From Chitinophaga varians (GTDB lineage: Bacteria > Bacteroidota > Bacteroidia > Chitinophagales > Chitinophagaceae): a stretch of DNA of 64,000 nucleotides. A program made the position numbers and the translations under genes. Location of the stretch: NCBI RefSeq assembly GCF_014529945.1, contig NZ_JACVFB010000002.1:930001-994000 (forward strand). The letters run 5' to 3'. Below are positions 8,240 to 17,614 of this stretch, one piece after another (position 1 is the first letter of the stretch; the number at the start of each line of letters is the position of its first letter). A model generated the notes under the pieces. That model searched no databases. It was given only the letters and a program-made list of their open reading frames with translations, and was not told where the DNA came from.

Positions 8240-8605
8240 CCGCGTTGTCTGGCAAACGATCAGACTGATGTGCCTGTGTTTATATACTCGCTATAAAAAT
8301 AAATATCTATTTTTATTTATATGATTATAATGAATTGAAAAACAATGGTAAAATAATATCAGCCAAAACGCATTAAAATAATTAAATATAAAAATAATTA
8401 TATATCAAATAAAGCCCCCTTCCCGGGCGGATCACAGCGAACTTGCCACCACCAAGGGATTACCGTTTTGCCGGCATTTTGCGCGCTGTTTATTAAAGAT
8501 TTCTGCTTACTTTTGTGGATTGCCTTTTTATCAGCGGTTAAAGTTTTTTGATATATTTATTTACCCCGTAGTCGCTGGTATCAAAAGCAGGCAACAACGA
8601 ATAGT
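8240..8605. other. 366-base AT-rich intergenic region
   Basis: The first 160 bases are very AT-rich and contain no ORF or strong hairpin. The second half is more balanced and carries the promoter box at 8508-8515. No RNA gene is recognised. Confidence 0.5.
8508..8515 (+). promoter_or_regulatory. Putative -7 promoter box of the SNF2 gene
   Basis: TACTTTTG matches the Bacteroidota -7 consensus and lies 90 bases upstream of the ATG, implying a 5' leader of about 85 bases. A TTTTG at 8477-8481 is 26 bases away, longer than the ideal spacing. Confidence 0.4.
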
Positions 8606-11600
8606 ATGTCGCTGCCCCATTTGCTAAAATATGTTTACAATAACGGCACTGATGAAGTGATCCGCAGGGGGAAGCGTATTTTTTCTACCGGAGGAGTTGA
8701 GCTCATTGAAGCTGACCCGGTATTGAAATCAGCTACTTTCCGCGTCAAAAGTGACACGCATGCCAATTACTACCGGGTTTCCATCAACAAATACGGTGAA
8801 ACCAGCGGTATGTCTATCCGTTGCCAGTGTCCCTACAATCTGGGAGACATCTGCCGGCACGAGGCAGCAGCACTGTTCCAGCTTCAGGAAATGCTGGACA
8901 AGAATCATTTCGAGAGCTTTGAAACGCATTTTGATCAGCAGCATACCCTGATCAAAATGAAATCCATCGATATTAAAACGATCAAATTACTGACTTCCAG
9001 CAGTATCATTGCGGAAGCGGAGACGATCGTGAAACAGCATCCGGCCAAGATTTCATCTGCCAAAGATGAAAAGGTGGAGGCGATGCTGACGTTGGATAAA
9101 AAAGAATATCCGCTGATCATCCAGCGCAATGAGGAACGTTTCTTTGACACCCATTGCACCTGCGATGAAACTGCCCATGCGCTCTGCGTGCATAAAACCG
9201 CCCTCTTCCTGCAACTGCTGCAGAAAAACGGACCGTTTTATTTTGATACGCTGCGTAACTGGGACAAGGAGAAAAACAAACTCCTCTCCCTCTACGGCTA
9301 TTCCCTGACGGACGATCTGGACGGAAAATTTGCCTTCTCCTATATGGACGGCAAACCCTTCCTGCGCGTGCTGGACCCTACCATCAAACGTGTAGACGGC
9401 GCCACTGCCGGCAGACAGCAGCAAGCTGCTCCCCCGCCGGAAGAAACCCTCACCGTAACGCAACGCCTGGCTGCGGTATTTAACGCCAACGAAACATTAT
9501 ATCCTTATTTCAAAATAGATATCGTTGCCGGTGAAGTAAACGAAGAGCAGACCGCCTTCGTATCACTGGCCAGCAAACTGGACCTCACCAAGTACGTCGA
9601 CTTTTATCAGTACAAGGAAAAGGACCGGGAACTGATAGCCCCCATCCGTAAACTGCAAGGTCCGGAAGTCAGCAAGTTCCTCAGCAAAAACTCGCCATTT
9701 GCGGGCATCTGGGAAAACATCACGCATGAAAATGCGGAAGAACTGCCGACCGAAACCAAAGAACTGATGCTGGAATACCTGCATCCCAAACTGGCTAAGC
9801 TGTTTCCGCAGCTGGCCGAACATGGGCTGGTATTTTATCTTCCCAACAGGCAGCAGTTCAAAACAAAAAACCTGGAATCCTTACAGATAGGCGCCGACAG
9901 GCTGAAGCTCGTGCTGAAAACCAACAGTGGCAGCTCCCATGTGGAAATCAACTGCTACGTGTCTATCGAAGGAGAACTGATCGACGTCTCTAAAAACAAC
10001 TGGGAAAGCCCGCTGCTATTCCTTTATCAGCATACGCTGTACCTGTTTGAAAGCCCGCAGGATGCCCTGCATGTGGCGCTCTTTCAGCAGAATGGAGGTA
10101 AACTGAAAATTCCTAACAAGGAATGGCCGGTATACCTGAAGGACTACCTGTTGCCATTAAGTCGTCAGTACGATATCCGTTTCGATAAAGAACTCCTCGC
10201 CGAGGTAACGGACATCGAACCGGAATGCCGCGTGTATCTGAAAGAACTCGGCGAAACCTTCATCATTCAGCCCGGATTCGCTTACCGCGGACAGGAAGTG
10301 GAATGGAACGAAGAAGAGAAAATCACCGTGCAGGAAGGAAACAAAGTATTGATCATCCGCCGCAACAAAGAAGCGGAAGATGCCTTTGTGAACCGCCTGC
10401 GCACCCTGCATACCAACTTTGCACAGAACGACAACCAGCACTACTTCTACCTGCGCGCCAAAGAAGCCCTGAAGAACAACTGGTTCTTCCTCTTCTTCGA
10501 CGCCCTGAAAGAAATGAACGTGCGCGTATTCGGTTTCGACAACCTGCGCAATTTCAAATTCAGCTCACATAAGCCGGTCACCAACCTGCAAATCAGCTCC
10601 GGCATCGACTGGTTCGATGCCCAGATCGAAGTACTGTATGGCGACCAGAAAGTCAGCATCAAAGACATTAAAAATGCGCTGGCCAACAAACAGAACTATG
10701 TGCAGCTGGCAGACGGCTCGCTGGGCCTCCTGCCGGAAGAATGGCTGCGTAAATACTCCCTCCTCTTCAAAGTAGGGGAAGAAAAAGACAAAGGCCTTAA
10801 ACTCAGCAAATATAACTTCAGCGTGATCGATGAACTGTATGAGTTCATCGACGATGAAGCAGTAGTGATAGAACTGGAACAGAAACGCAAAAAGCTGTTG
10901 CAGTTCGATGAAATCCGTAACATCTCCCTGCCATCCAACCTGCAGGCAACGCTGCGCCCCTACCAGGAAAGCGGCTTCCAGTGGCTCAATTATCTCGATG
11001 AGATCAAATGGGGTGGTATTCTGGCAGATGATATGGGTCTTGGTAAAACCATCCAGGCACTTACCTTCCTCCAGTATTACAAAAACAAAAACGGCGGAAA
11101 ATGTATGGCGCTGGTGGTATGCCCCACTACCCTGATTTATAACTGGGAAAATGAGATCCGTAAGTTCACACCGGAAATCAAACACCATATCCATCACGGT
11201 CCCACCCGTATCAAGGATTCGGAAGAACTGGCCAAGTTTGATGTGATCATCACCACCTACGGTACGCTGCGCAGCGATATCCAGACGTTGATGAAACTGG
11301 AGTTTGACTATGTGGTACTGGATGAATCCCAGGCGATCAAAAACCCGCAGTCCAAAGTGACCAAGGCTGCCCAGCTGCTGCAAACCAAGAACAGACTGGC
11401 GCTGAGCGGTACGCCCATGCAGAACAATACTTTCGATATCTACGCACAGATGAACTTCCTGAACCCGGGCATGCTGGGTAGTGTGGACTTCTTCCGTAAC
11501 GAGTTTGCCACACCGATAGACAAGTTCCAGGACGAAGAAAGAAAAGAACACCTGCGCAAACTGATTTATCCGTTCATCCTCCGCCGTACCAAAGAGCAGG

Positions 11601-12343
11601 TGGCGAAAGACCTGCCGGATAAAATCGAAACAGTGATCTTCTGCGAAATGGACCCTGAACAGCGTCATATTTATGATGCTTACAGGAACACTTACCGGTC
11701 CAAGATCCTGGGCGTCATCGAAGACCAGGGCATGGAACGTTCACAGCTGACCATCCTGCAGGGCCTGATGAAGCTGCGGCAGATATGCGACTCTCCGGCC
11801 ATCCTCAACGATACGGAGCAGTACCCCAATCACTCTGTGAAGCTGCATGAGCTGACCCGTGAGATCGCTGAAAATATCGGTAACCACAAAGTGCTGGTGT
11901 TTTCGCAGTTCCTCGGTATGCTGGGCCTGATACGGGAGAGATTGCAGCACATGAAGATCCCCTACGAATACTTCGATGGCAGCACCTCTACCATGGACCG
12001 TGAAAAGGCTATCCAGAACTTCCAGCATAATGATGAGTGCCGGGTATTCCTGATTTCACTGAAAGCCGGTGGTGTGGGCCTTAACCTGACAGCGGCCGAC
12101 TATGTATACATCGTAGACCCCTGGTGGAACCCTGCTGTGGAACAACAGGCGATAGACCGTACTCACCGTATCGGACAAACGAAAAATATCTTCGCTTACC
12201 GTATGATCTGTAAAGACACGGTAGAAGAAAAAATATTACAGTTACAGGAACGTAAAAAATCGCTGGTGAAAGAGATCATCTCCGATGACAGTGGCTTTGT
12301 GAAGAAGCTGACCAAAGAAGATGTGTTGTACCTGTTTAGTTAA
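8606..12343 (+). CDS. SWIM zinc-finger SNF2/Swi2-family ATPase
   Basis: 1245 residues. A SWIM zinc finger (RCQCPYNLGDICRHEAAAL, residues about 73-90) is followed by a second similar finger (HCTCDETAHALCVHKTALF, about 183-200). A long middle region of unknown fold comes next, then an SNF2 helicase core: Walker A DDMGLGKTIQAL near 810, DESQAIKN (motif II) near 905, LSGTPMQNN near 935, and a helicase-C lobe ending in NPAVEQQAIDRTHRIGQ near 1185. Bacterial proteins of this type translocate on double-stranded DNA, but their targets are mostly unknown. It is a monocistronic unit with a strong terminator behind it. Confidence 0.93.
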   Translation: MSLPHLLKYVYNNGTDEVIRRGKRIFSTGGVELIEADPVLKSATFRVKSDTHANYYRVSINKYGETSGMSIRCQCPYNLGDICRHEAAALFQLQEMLDKNHFESFETHFDQQHTLIKMKSIDIKTIKLLTSSSIIAEAETIVKQHPAKISSAKDEKVEAMLTLDKKEYPLIIQRNEERFFDTHCTCDETAHALCVHKTALFLQLLQKNGPFYFDTLRNWDKEKNKLLSLYGYSLTDDLDGKFAFSYMDGKPFLRVLDPTIKRVDGATAGRQQQAAPPPEETLTVTQRLAAVFNANETLYPYFKIDIVAGEVNEEQTAFVSLASKLDLTKYVDFYQYKEKDRELIAPIRKLQGPEVSKFLSKNSPFAGIWENITHENAEELPTETKELMLEYLHPKLAKLFPQLAEHGLVFYLPNRQQFKTKNLESLQIGADRLKLVLKTNSGSSHVEINCYVSIEGELIDVSKNNWESPLLFLYQHTLYLFESPQDALHVALFQQNGGKLKIPNKEWPVYLKDYLLPLSRQYDIRFDKELLAEVTDIEPECRVYLKELGETFIIQPGFAYRGQEVEWNEEEKITVQEGNKVLIIRRNKEAEDAFVNRLRTLHTNFAQNDNQHYFYLRAKEALKNNWFFLFFDALKEMNVRVFGFDNLRNFKFSSHKPVTNLQISSGIDWFDAQIEVLYGDQKVSIKDIKNALANKQNYVQLADGSLGLLPEEWLRKYSLLFKVGEEKDKGLKLSKYNFSVIDELYEFIDDEAVVIELEQKRKKLLQFDEIRNISLPSNLQATLRPYQESGFQWLNYLDEIKWGGILADDMGLGKTIQALTFLQYYKNKNGGKCMALVVCPTTLIYNWENEIRKFTPEIKHHIHHGPTRIKDSEELAKFDVIITTYGTLRSDIQTLMKLEFDYVVLDESQAIKNPQSKVTKAAQLLQTKNRLALSGTPMQNNTFDIYAQMNFLNPGMLGSVDFFRNEFATPIDKFQDEERKEHLRKLIYPFILRRTKEQVAKDLPDKIETVIFCEMDPEQRHIYDAYRNTYRSKILGVIEDQGMERSQLTILQGLMKLRQICDSPAILNDTEQYPNHSVKLHELTREIAENIGNHKVLVFSQFLGMLGLIRERLQHMKIPYEYFDGSTSTMDREKAIQNFQHNDECRVFLISLKAGGVGLNLTAADYVYIVDPWWNPAVEQQAIDRTHRIGQTKNIFAYRMICKDTVEEKILQLQERKKSLVKEIISDDSGFVKKLTKEDVLYLFS

Positions 12344-12376
12344 AGCATTTAAATTTCACGACTGTAAAAATTGATC

Positions 12377-12405
12377 AGCGCTTCCCACCCGGGAGGCGCT
12401 TTTTT
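12377..12405 (+). terminator. Rho-independent terminator of the SNF2 gene
   Basis: AGCGCTTCCC and GGGAGGCGCT pair in a 10-bp stem (one G-T pair) with a four-base loop, followed by a T run at 12400-12405. It starts 34 bases after the stop codon. Confidence 0.9.
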
Positions 12406-12546
12406 GTTGATGCCCTTTCCATTTTTGAAAAGACCCTTCAGATTCTGCATGGTTCCACCCGACCATTTTTTTATTTGTCCATTTGGTTATTTGTTTATTT
12501 GGTTGATTTTCAATTGTTTGTGAATTATTTGTCACTTCTTTTTAAT

Positions 12547-12571
12547 ACTGGCATTTGGCTGGTATGCCAGT
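12547..12571. promoter_or_regulatory. Palindrome upstream of the kdp region (candidate operator)
   Basis: ACTGGCAT at 12547-12554 and ATGCCAGT at 12564-12571 are perfect inverted repeats separated by nine bases. The rest of the 12406-12596 gap is AT-rich and contains ATTTGGTTATTTG near 12482-12494, shared with the repeat at 3012. An operator, or a hairpin in the mRNA leader, is possible. Nothing in the sequence decides between them. Confidence 0.4.
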
Positions 12572-12596
12572 CATTGTATCAAAACATTTGATTCAC

Positions 12597-12938
12597 ATGT
12601 TACCAGACTCGAAAATCTCACAATTGATCGGTTTACAGATCCCCGGTTTGTCTTTTCCTATGCAACAACTGACAGCCAAAGAAAGAGTGAGTAAAGTGAT
12701 CCACACGTTTGCCGACTATACCGGCAACATGATCCGTCATGAACAATTGCAGGAAGTGAAACGTTGTTTTACCATTGCAGGGGTACTGTACCGCAATGGC
12801 AGCAGCGCGTTGCGGAATGCTATCGAAAGTGTGTTTATGTATGCATTGTCTCCCATATTATGCACGCAACATCGGGACATGTTACCTTCTTCCCTCCGAA
12901 CCGTCAGGATTCAACATTTACAAACAATAGCGCTTTAA
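12597..12938 (+). CDS. Small conserved hypothetical protein upstream of kdpF (DUF7674-like)
   Basis: About 113 residues from the ATG at 12597; in-frame ATGs at 12555 and 12564 are alternatives, but both fall at or in a palindrome. The core reads VIHTFADYTGNMIRHEQLQEVKRCF, then AGVLYRNGS, NAIESVFMYALS, and a tail of short beta-like sequence. This pattern (HE then VK-CF then NAIE-VF-Y) resembles small cytoplasmic DUF7674-type Bacteroidota proteins, from memory of the family. It has no known activity. It ends 10 bases before the next small ORF and so probably belongs to the kdp transcript, which hints at a link with potassium control. Confidence 0.6.
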   Translation: MLPDSKISQLIGLQIPGLSFPMQQLTAKERVSKVIHTFADYTGNMIRHEQLQEVKRCFTIAGVLYRNGSSALRNAIESVFMYALSPILCTQHRDMLPSSLRTVRIQHLQTIAL

Positions 12939-12948
12939 AACATTTTTT

Positions 12949-13032
12949 ATGATGACTGTATTACTGGTACTCGCGGGCCTGGCCTGCTTTGCCCTCTTCT
13001 TTGCCTGCGTAGACTATTTCGAAAAAATCTGA
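12949..13032 (+). CDS. 27-residue single-span membrane peptide upstream of kdpF
   Basis: ATG at 12949, TGA at 13030-13032. The peptide starts MMTVLLVLAGLACF, continues as one hydrophobic helix and ends in CVDYFEKI. Similar very short proteins with one helix and a polar C-(D/E)-(R/K)-type ending sit just upstream of kdpF in many genomes (recollection, not a search). It lies 14 bases before kdpF in the same direction. It may be a further small subunit or regulator of the Kdp complex, which is inference. Confidence 0.6.
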   Translation: MMTVLLVLAGLACFALFFACVDYFEKI

Positions 13033-13046
13033 TAAACATCGCTGTT

Positions 13047-13124
13047 ATGACCGCCTTATTCGTGCTATCAATATTGGTGTTCGCGTACATGATATATGTA
13101 CTGCTGAAACCAGAGAAATTCTGA
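13047..13124 (+). CDS. kdpF: KdpF small subunit of the potassium-transporting ATPase
   Basis: A 25-residue peptide (MTALFVLSILVFAYM, then LLKPEKF) with one membrane helix and the family ending LLxPExF. KdpF stabilises the KdpABC complex in the inner membrane. It lies 52 bases before kdpA, and the order F-A-B-C is the standard one. Confidence 0.85.
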   Translation: MTALFVLSILVFAYMIYVLLKPEKF

Positions 13125-13176
13125 GACGGCCTTTTCACCTGTGGCCGCATGCAACATGCTTTTTAACTAATTAGAA

Positions 13177-14895
13177 ATGACAACAGAAATTTTAGGCGTT
13201 ATTGCCACCTATGGACTAACATTACTACTGGCCTGGCCACTGGCAAGGTATATCGTAAAGGTATTCAAAGGAGAAAAAACCTGGTCCGACTTTATGGCTC
13301 CGATGGAGCGGCTGTTCTTTAAGATCTCCGGCATCGATCCCAAAGAAGAGATGACCTGGAAAGAGCATTTAAAAGCGTTGCTGACCATCAACCTGGTGTG
13401 GTTTGTATATGCCTTTTTTATGTTGATGTTCCAGGATAAGCTGCCACTGAACCCTGATGGAAATCCGGGACAGTCCGCAGACCTGGCGTTTAACACAGCG
13501 ATCAGCTTCCTGGTGAACTGTAACCTGCAACACTATTCCGGTGAAACCGGCGTCACTTACCTCACGCAGTTATTTGTACTGGCTTTCCTGCAATTCGTTA
13601 CCGCAGCTACTGGTATTGCTGCGCTCATCGTCGTATTCAAAGCATTTAAGGAAAAGAGCACTACCAGGCTGGGCAACTTCTGGGATATTTTCCTGAAGAC
13701 CAACACCCGTATTTTGTTGCCGTTGTGTATCGTGATAGCGCTGATACTGGCGTTTAACGGCGCGCCTGCCAGCTTCGACGGTAAAGATACCGTAGTGACC
13801 ATGCAGGGCGACACCGTGAACGTATCCCGCGGCCCTGCCGCCGGATTTATCGCCATCAAACACCTCGGTACTAATGGTGGCGGATGGTTTGGCGCTAACT
13901 CCTGCCACCCGCTGGAGAACCCGAACTACGTCACCTGGATGACTGAGATGGTAGCACAGGTCGTGATTCCTATTGCCATGGTATTTGCGCTGGGCATGTT
14001 CATCAACCGACGCAAATTTGCCTATGTCATTTTCGGGGTGATGACCATCGGGATGATCATCCTGCTGGTGCCCACCATGATGGCGGAAATAAATGGTAAC
14101 CCGGCCATTGCGCATATGGGCATACAACAGCTCACGGGCGCCATGGAGGGCAAGGAGGTGCGCTTCGGTCCTGCTGCCACCGGTTACTGGAGTACCGTGA
14201 CTACTATTATCTCCACCGGTTCTATCTGCGGCTTCCACGACAGCACCATGCCGATGACCGGCCTGATGGAACTGCTGGGCATGATGCTGAACTGCTTCTA
14301 CGGCGGTTGCGGTGTCGGTATCCTCAACTATTACATTTTTATCATCATCGCGGTGTTTATTTCCGGTCTTATGGTAGGCCGTACACCTGAGCTGATGGGA
14401 CATAAACTGGAAGCCAGAGAGGTGAAGATCGCGGCGATCATTACCCTGCTGTCACCCTTCCTGATATTGGCGGGCACGGCCCTCTCCTCCTGGGTACTGG
14501 CTCATCACCCGGATGCTAACTGGGCCGTGAAGCCGTCAGCGTGGCTGAACAACCCCGGCTACCACGGATTCTCCGAGATGCTGTATGAGTATACTTCTTC
14601 CAACGCCAACAACGGCTCCGGTTTTGAAGGCCTTGGCGACGGCAACGTATTCTGGAACGTATCCACCGGTTTTGTGCTGATACTGGGCAGGTTCCTGCCG
14701 ATCATTGGCCCTGTGGCGATCGCAGGTATCATGGCATCTAAAAAATATATTCCGGAATCTGCCGGTACCCTGCGTACCGACTCGCTCACTTTCGGCGCCA
14801 TGACTTTCGCTGTGATCATTGTCCTCACTGCCTTGTCCTATTTCCCTGCGCTGGCACTGGGCCCGATTGCAGAGTATTTCTCCCTGTACAGATGA
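13177..14895 (+). CDS. kdpA: Potassium-transporting ATPase subunit KdpA
   Basis: At 572 residues, this is the expected length for the channel-like, K+-binding subunit of the Kdp pump, which resembles the SKT superfamily. About ten membrane helices are visible. Selectivity-filter-type segments include NCNLQHYSGE near residue 112, GTNGGGWFGANSCHPLENP near 230, STGSICGFHDSTMP near 350 and NNGSGFEGL near 487. It works with KdpB, which supplies the energy, and with KdpC. Only 22 bases separate it from kdpB, so the two are cotranscribed. Confidence 0.97.
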   Translation: MTTEILGVIATYGLTLLLAWPLARYIVKVFKGEKTWSDFMAPMERLFFKISGIDPKEEMTWKEHLKALLTINLVWFVYAFFMLMFQDKLPLNPDGNPGQSADLAFNTAISFLVNCNLQHYSGETGVTYLTQLFVLAFLQFVTAATGIAALIVVFKAFKEKSTTRLGNFWDIFLKTNTRILLPLCIVIALILAFNGAPASFDGKDTVVTMQGDTVNVSRGPAAGFIAIKHLGTNGGGWFGANSCHPLENPNYVTWMTEMVAQVVIPIAMVFALGMFINRRKFAYVIFGVMTIGMIILLVPTMMAEINGNPAIAHMGIQQLTGAMEGKEVRFGPAATGYWSTVTTIISTGSICGFHDSTMPMTGLMELLGMMLNCFYGGCGVGILNYYIFIIIAVFISGLMVGRTPELMGHKLEAREVKIAAIITLLSPFLILAGTALSSWVLAHHPDANWAVKPSAWLNNPGYHGFSEMLYEYTSSNANNGSGFEGLGDGNVFWNVSTGFVLILGRFLPIIGPVAIAGIMASKKYIPESAGTLRTDSLTFGAMTFAVIIVLTALSYFPALALGPIAEYFSLYR

Positions 14896-14917
14896 TAAAC
14901 CATAATGAACAATTACC

Positions 14918-16969
14918 ATGAAGAAAAGAGATAATACATTGTTTCCGAAGGAGCAGGTGCTACAAAGCCTGAAACAGTCCTTCGTGAAACTGAATCCGAG
15001 ACTGATGATCAAAAACCCGGTAATGTTTACCGTGGAGATAGGTACCGTGGTGATGCTGGTCGTTGCCCTGTACGCTGCCTTTACCAAAAACACGGACCAG
15101 GGTAGTGCGACCTATAACTTCACCGTCTTTTTCATACTCTTCCTCACTGTGTTGTTTGCCAACTTCGCAGAAGCCATTGCAGAAGCACGCGGTAAAGCGC
15201 AGGCAGAGAGCCTGCGTCGCACCAGAGAGGAAACACCTGCTAAAAAAATAGAGCTGGTAGGAGAAATTTTCACCAATGAAATCAAGGTGATTTCTTCTTC
15301 CGCGCTGCGCAAAGGCGATATCTTCGTTTGTGATCCGGGCGATATCATCCCGGCCGACGGGGAGATCGTTCAGGGCCTCGCCAGCATCGACGAATCAGCT
15401 ATCACCGGTGAATCTGCACCGGTGATCCGTGAGGCCGGCGGTGACAAATCCAGTGTAGTAGGCGGTACCAAAGTACTGTCAGACCATATCAAAGTACGGG
15501 TGACCACCGAACCGGGCGAATCGTTCCTTGACAAAATGATTGCCCTGGTAGAAGGCGCCAGCCGTCAGAAAACACCGAACGAAATAGCGCTGACGATCCT
15601 GTTGGCCAGCTTCACACTTGTGTTCATCATTGTATGTGTGACCCTGAAACCATTCGCGGACTATGCACAGACACCGATCACCATTGCCGCTTTTATCTCC
15701 CTGTTTGTCTGTCTGATCCCCACTACCATCGGTGGGCTGCTTTCCGCTATCGGTATTGCGGGCATGGACCGCGCGCTGCGTGCCAACGTGATCACCAAGT
15801 CCGGTAAAGCCGTAGAAACAGCCGGCGACATCGACGTGCTGCTGCTGGACAAAACCGGTACCATCACCATCGGTAACCGTAAAGCCACCAACTTCTACCC
15901 TTCCAATGGTCATGCACCCGAAGAGTTTATCAGATTGTGCGCCCTCAGCTCCCTGTCTGACGAAACCCCGGAAGGTAAGTCCATTGTGGAACTGGCCGGT
16001 AAAGACATCGTCAGCAAGTTGACCGTAAACGGCGCCAGCCTCGTGAAATTTACTGCCGAAACCCGCAGCAGCGGTATCGATCTGGCTGATGGCAACCGTA
16101 TCCGCAAAGGCGCGTATGATGCCATCAGGAAGCTGACCGAAAGAGAAGGCTTCCGTTTTCCGGAAGATACACAAGCCCGTGTGGAAGCCATCTCCCGCGA
16201 TGGCGGTACCCCGCTGGTAGTGGCCCTCAACAGTAAAGTACAGGGCGTCATAGAGCTGCAGGACATCATCAAACCCGGTATCAGCGAACGTTTTGAGCGT
16301 CTGCGTAAGATGGGCGTGAAAACCGTGATGGTAACCGGCGACAACCCGCTTACCGCCAAATACATCGCTACCAAAGCCGGTGTGGACGACTTCATCGCAG
16401 AAGCCAAACCGGAAGATAAGATGACATATATCCGCAAAGAGCAACAGGAAGGTCGTCTCGTAGCCATGATGGGCGACGGTACCAACGACGCGCCGGCACT
16501 GGCGCAGGCCGATGTGGGCGTAGCCATGAACAGCGGTACCCAGGCGGCCAAAGAAGCCGGTAACATGGTGGACCTGGACAACGACCCGACCAAACTGATT
16601 GAGATCGTGGAAATCGGTAAACAGCTGCTGATGACACGCGGTACCCTCACCACTTTCTCCATCGCCAACGACGTGGCAAAATATTTCGCCATCGTACCGG
16701 CCCTCTTCGTTGCCTCTATCCCTGCTTTACAGGGTATCAATATCATGAAGCTGCACAGCCCTGAGACAGCTATTCTCAGTGCCGTGATCTTCAACGCGAT
16801 CATTATCCCTATGCTGATTCCGCTGGCATTGCGCGGTGTGGCTTACAAGCCTATCGGCGCCAGCGCACTGCTTCGCCGGAATCTGCTGATATATGGTGTG
16901 GGTGGCGTTATCGCTCCTTTCATCGGTATCAAGATAATTGATATGCTGATCGCTCTCTTTATGCAGTAA
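14918..16969 (+). CDS. kdpB: Potassium-transporting ATPase, ATP-binding subunit KdpB
   Basis: 683 residues, a full-length class I P-type ATPase. It contains the actuator TGES motif ([14 protein letters not shown]), the phosphorylation site [14 protein letters not shown] near residue 310, [10 protein letters not shown] in the nucleotide-binding domain, [10 protein letters not shown], and [28 protein letters not shown] in the hinge. It hydrolyses ATP to drive potassium uptake through KdpA under potassium limitation. It is followed by kdpC after 26 bases. Confidence 0.98.
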   Translation: MKKRDNTLFPKEQVLQSLKQSFVKLNPRLMIKNPVMFTVEIGTVVMLVVALYAAFTKNTDQGSATYNFTVFFILFLTVLFANFAEAIAEARGKAQAESLRRTREETPAKKIELVGEIFTNEIKVISSSALRKGDIFVCDPGDIIPADGEIVQGLASIDESAITGESAPVIREAGGDKSSVVGGTKVLSDHIKVRVTTEPGESFLDKMIALVEGASRQKTPNEIALTILLASFTLVFIIVCVTLKPFADYAQTPITIAAFISLFVCLIPTTIGGLLSAIGIAGMDRALRANVITKSGKAVETAGDIDVLLLDKTGTITIGNRKATNFYPSNGHAPEEFIRLCALSSLSDETPEGKSIVELAGKDIVSKLTVNGASLVKFTAETRSSGIDLADGNRIRKGAYDAIRKLTEREGFRFPEDTQARVEAISRDGGTPLVVALNSKVQGVIELQDIIKPGISERFERLRKMGVKTVMVTGDNPLTAKYIATKAGVDDFIAEAKPEDKMTYIRKEQQEGRLVAMMGDGTNDAPALAQADVGVAMNSGTQAAKEAGNMVDLDNDPTKLIEIVEIGKQLLMTRGTLTTFSIANDVAKYFAIVPALFVASIPALQGINIMKLHSPETAILSAVIFNAIIIPMLIPLALRGVAYKPIGASALLRRNLLIYGVGGVIAPFIGIKIIDMLIALFMQ

Positions 16970-16995
16970 AAATGGGAAAATAAAAAAATAAGAAA

Positions 16996-17559
16996 ATGAA
17001 AAAGTATCTCCTGCCCTCTATTAAACTGACCGTTCTCCTGCTGGTATTGCTGGCCGGTATCTACCCGCTCATCATCGCCGGTATCGCCAAAATGGCGCCC
17101 GGTAAAGGCGGCGGTGTAACGGTAACGCATAATGGAAAAGTTGTAGGGTATGAAAATATAGGACAGAAATTCACCAATGATAAATACTTCTGGTCCCGCC
17201 CCAGCACGGTAGATTACAATGCTGCCGGCTCCGGTGGTTCCAACAAGGCACCCGGCAACCCGGATTACCTGAAAACGGTTGCGGAAAGAATTGATACTTT
17301 CCTCGCACATAATCCGGATGTGAAAAAAGAAGACATCCCGGCGGAACTGGTGACCGCTTCTGCCAGCGGCCTGGACCCGCACCTCTCTCCTGCTGCGGCT
17401 TACATACAGATCGCCCGCGTGGCCAAAGCCAGAGGTATCGCTCCTGAAAAACTGAAACAGCTGGTAGATGCTAATACCAAAGCTCCCCTGCTGGGCATGC
17501 TGGGCCCTTCTACGGTGAATGTCCTCCAACTGAACGTCGCACTGGACGAGTTGAAATAA
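16996..17559 (+). CDS. kdpC: Potassium-transporting ATPase subunit KdpC
   Basis: 187 residues with one N-terminal membrane helix (PSIKLTVLLLVLLAGIYPLII) and a periplasmic domain. Family motifs are visible: YFWSRPSTVDYNAAGSGGSN, VTASASGLDPHLSPAAAYIQIARVAKARG and LLGMLGPSTVNVLQLNVALD. KdpC assists assembly and ATP affinity of the Kdp pump. It is followed by a perfect hairpin and then by the porin gene. Confidence 0.97.
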   Translation: MKKYLLPSIKLTVLLLVLLAGIYPLIIAGIAKMAPGKGGGVTVTHNGKVVGYENIGQKFTNDKYFWSRPSTVDYNAAGSGGSNKAPGNPDYLKTVAERIDTFLAHNPDVKKEDIPAELVTASASGLDPHLSPAAAYIQIARVAKARGIAPEKLKQLVDANTKAPLLGMLGPSTVNVLQLNVALDELK

Positions 17560-17564
17560 ACCAA

Positions 17565-17594
17565 AGATTTCCGGTGATACTTCACCGGAAATCT
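17565..17594 (+). terminator. 13-bp perfect hairpin between kdpC and the porin gene
   Basis: AGATTTCCGGTGA (17565-17577) pairs with TCACCGGAAATCT (17582-17594) around a TACT loop. No T run follows, so it may be an attenuator or mRNA-stability element rather than a true terminator. Its 16-base core is identical to that of the hairpin at 54065-54098. Confidence 0.6.
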
Positions 17595-17614
17595 ATTTAA
17601 CCTATATAAATTTT

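Noticed and set aside
13047..13124. A CRISPR array, insertion sequence or prophage in the window
   Set aside because: No regularly spaced repeats, transposase, integrase or phage structural genes were seen anywhere; the small ORFs before kdpA are Kdp-related.
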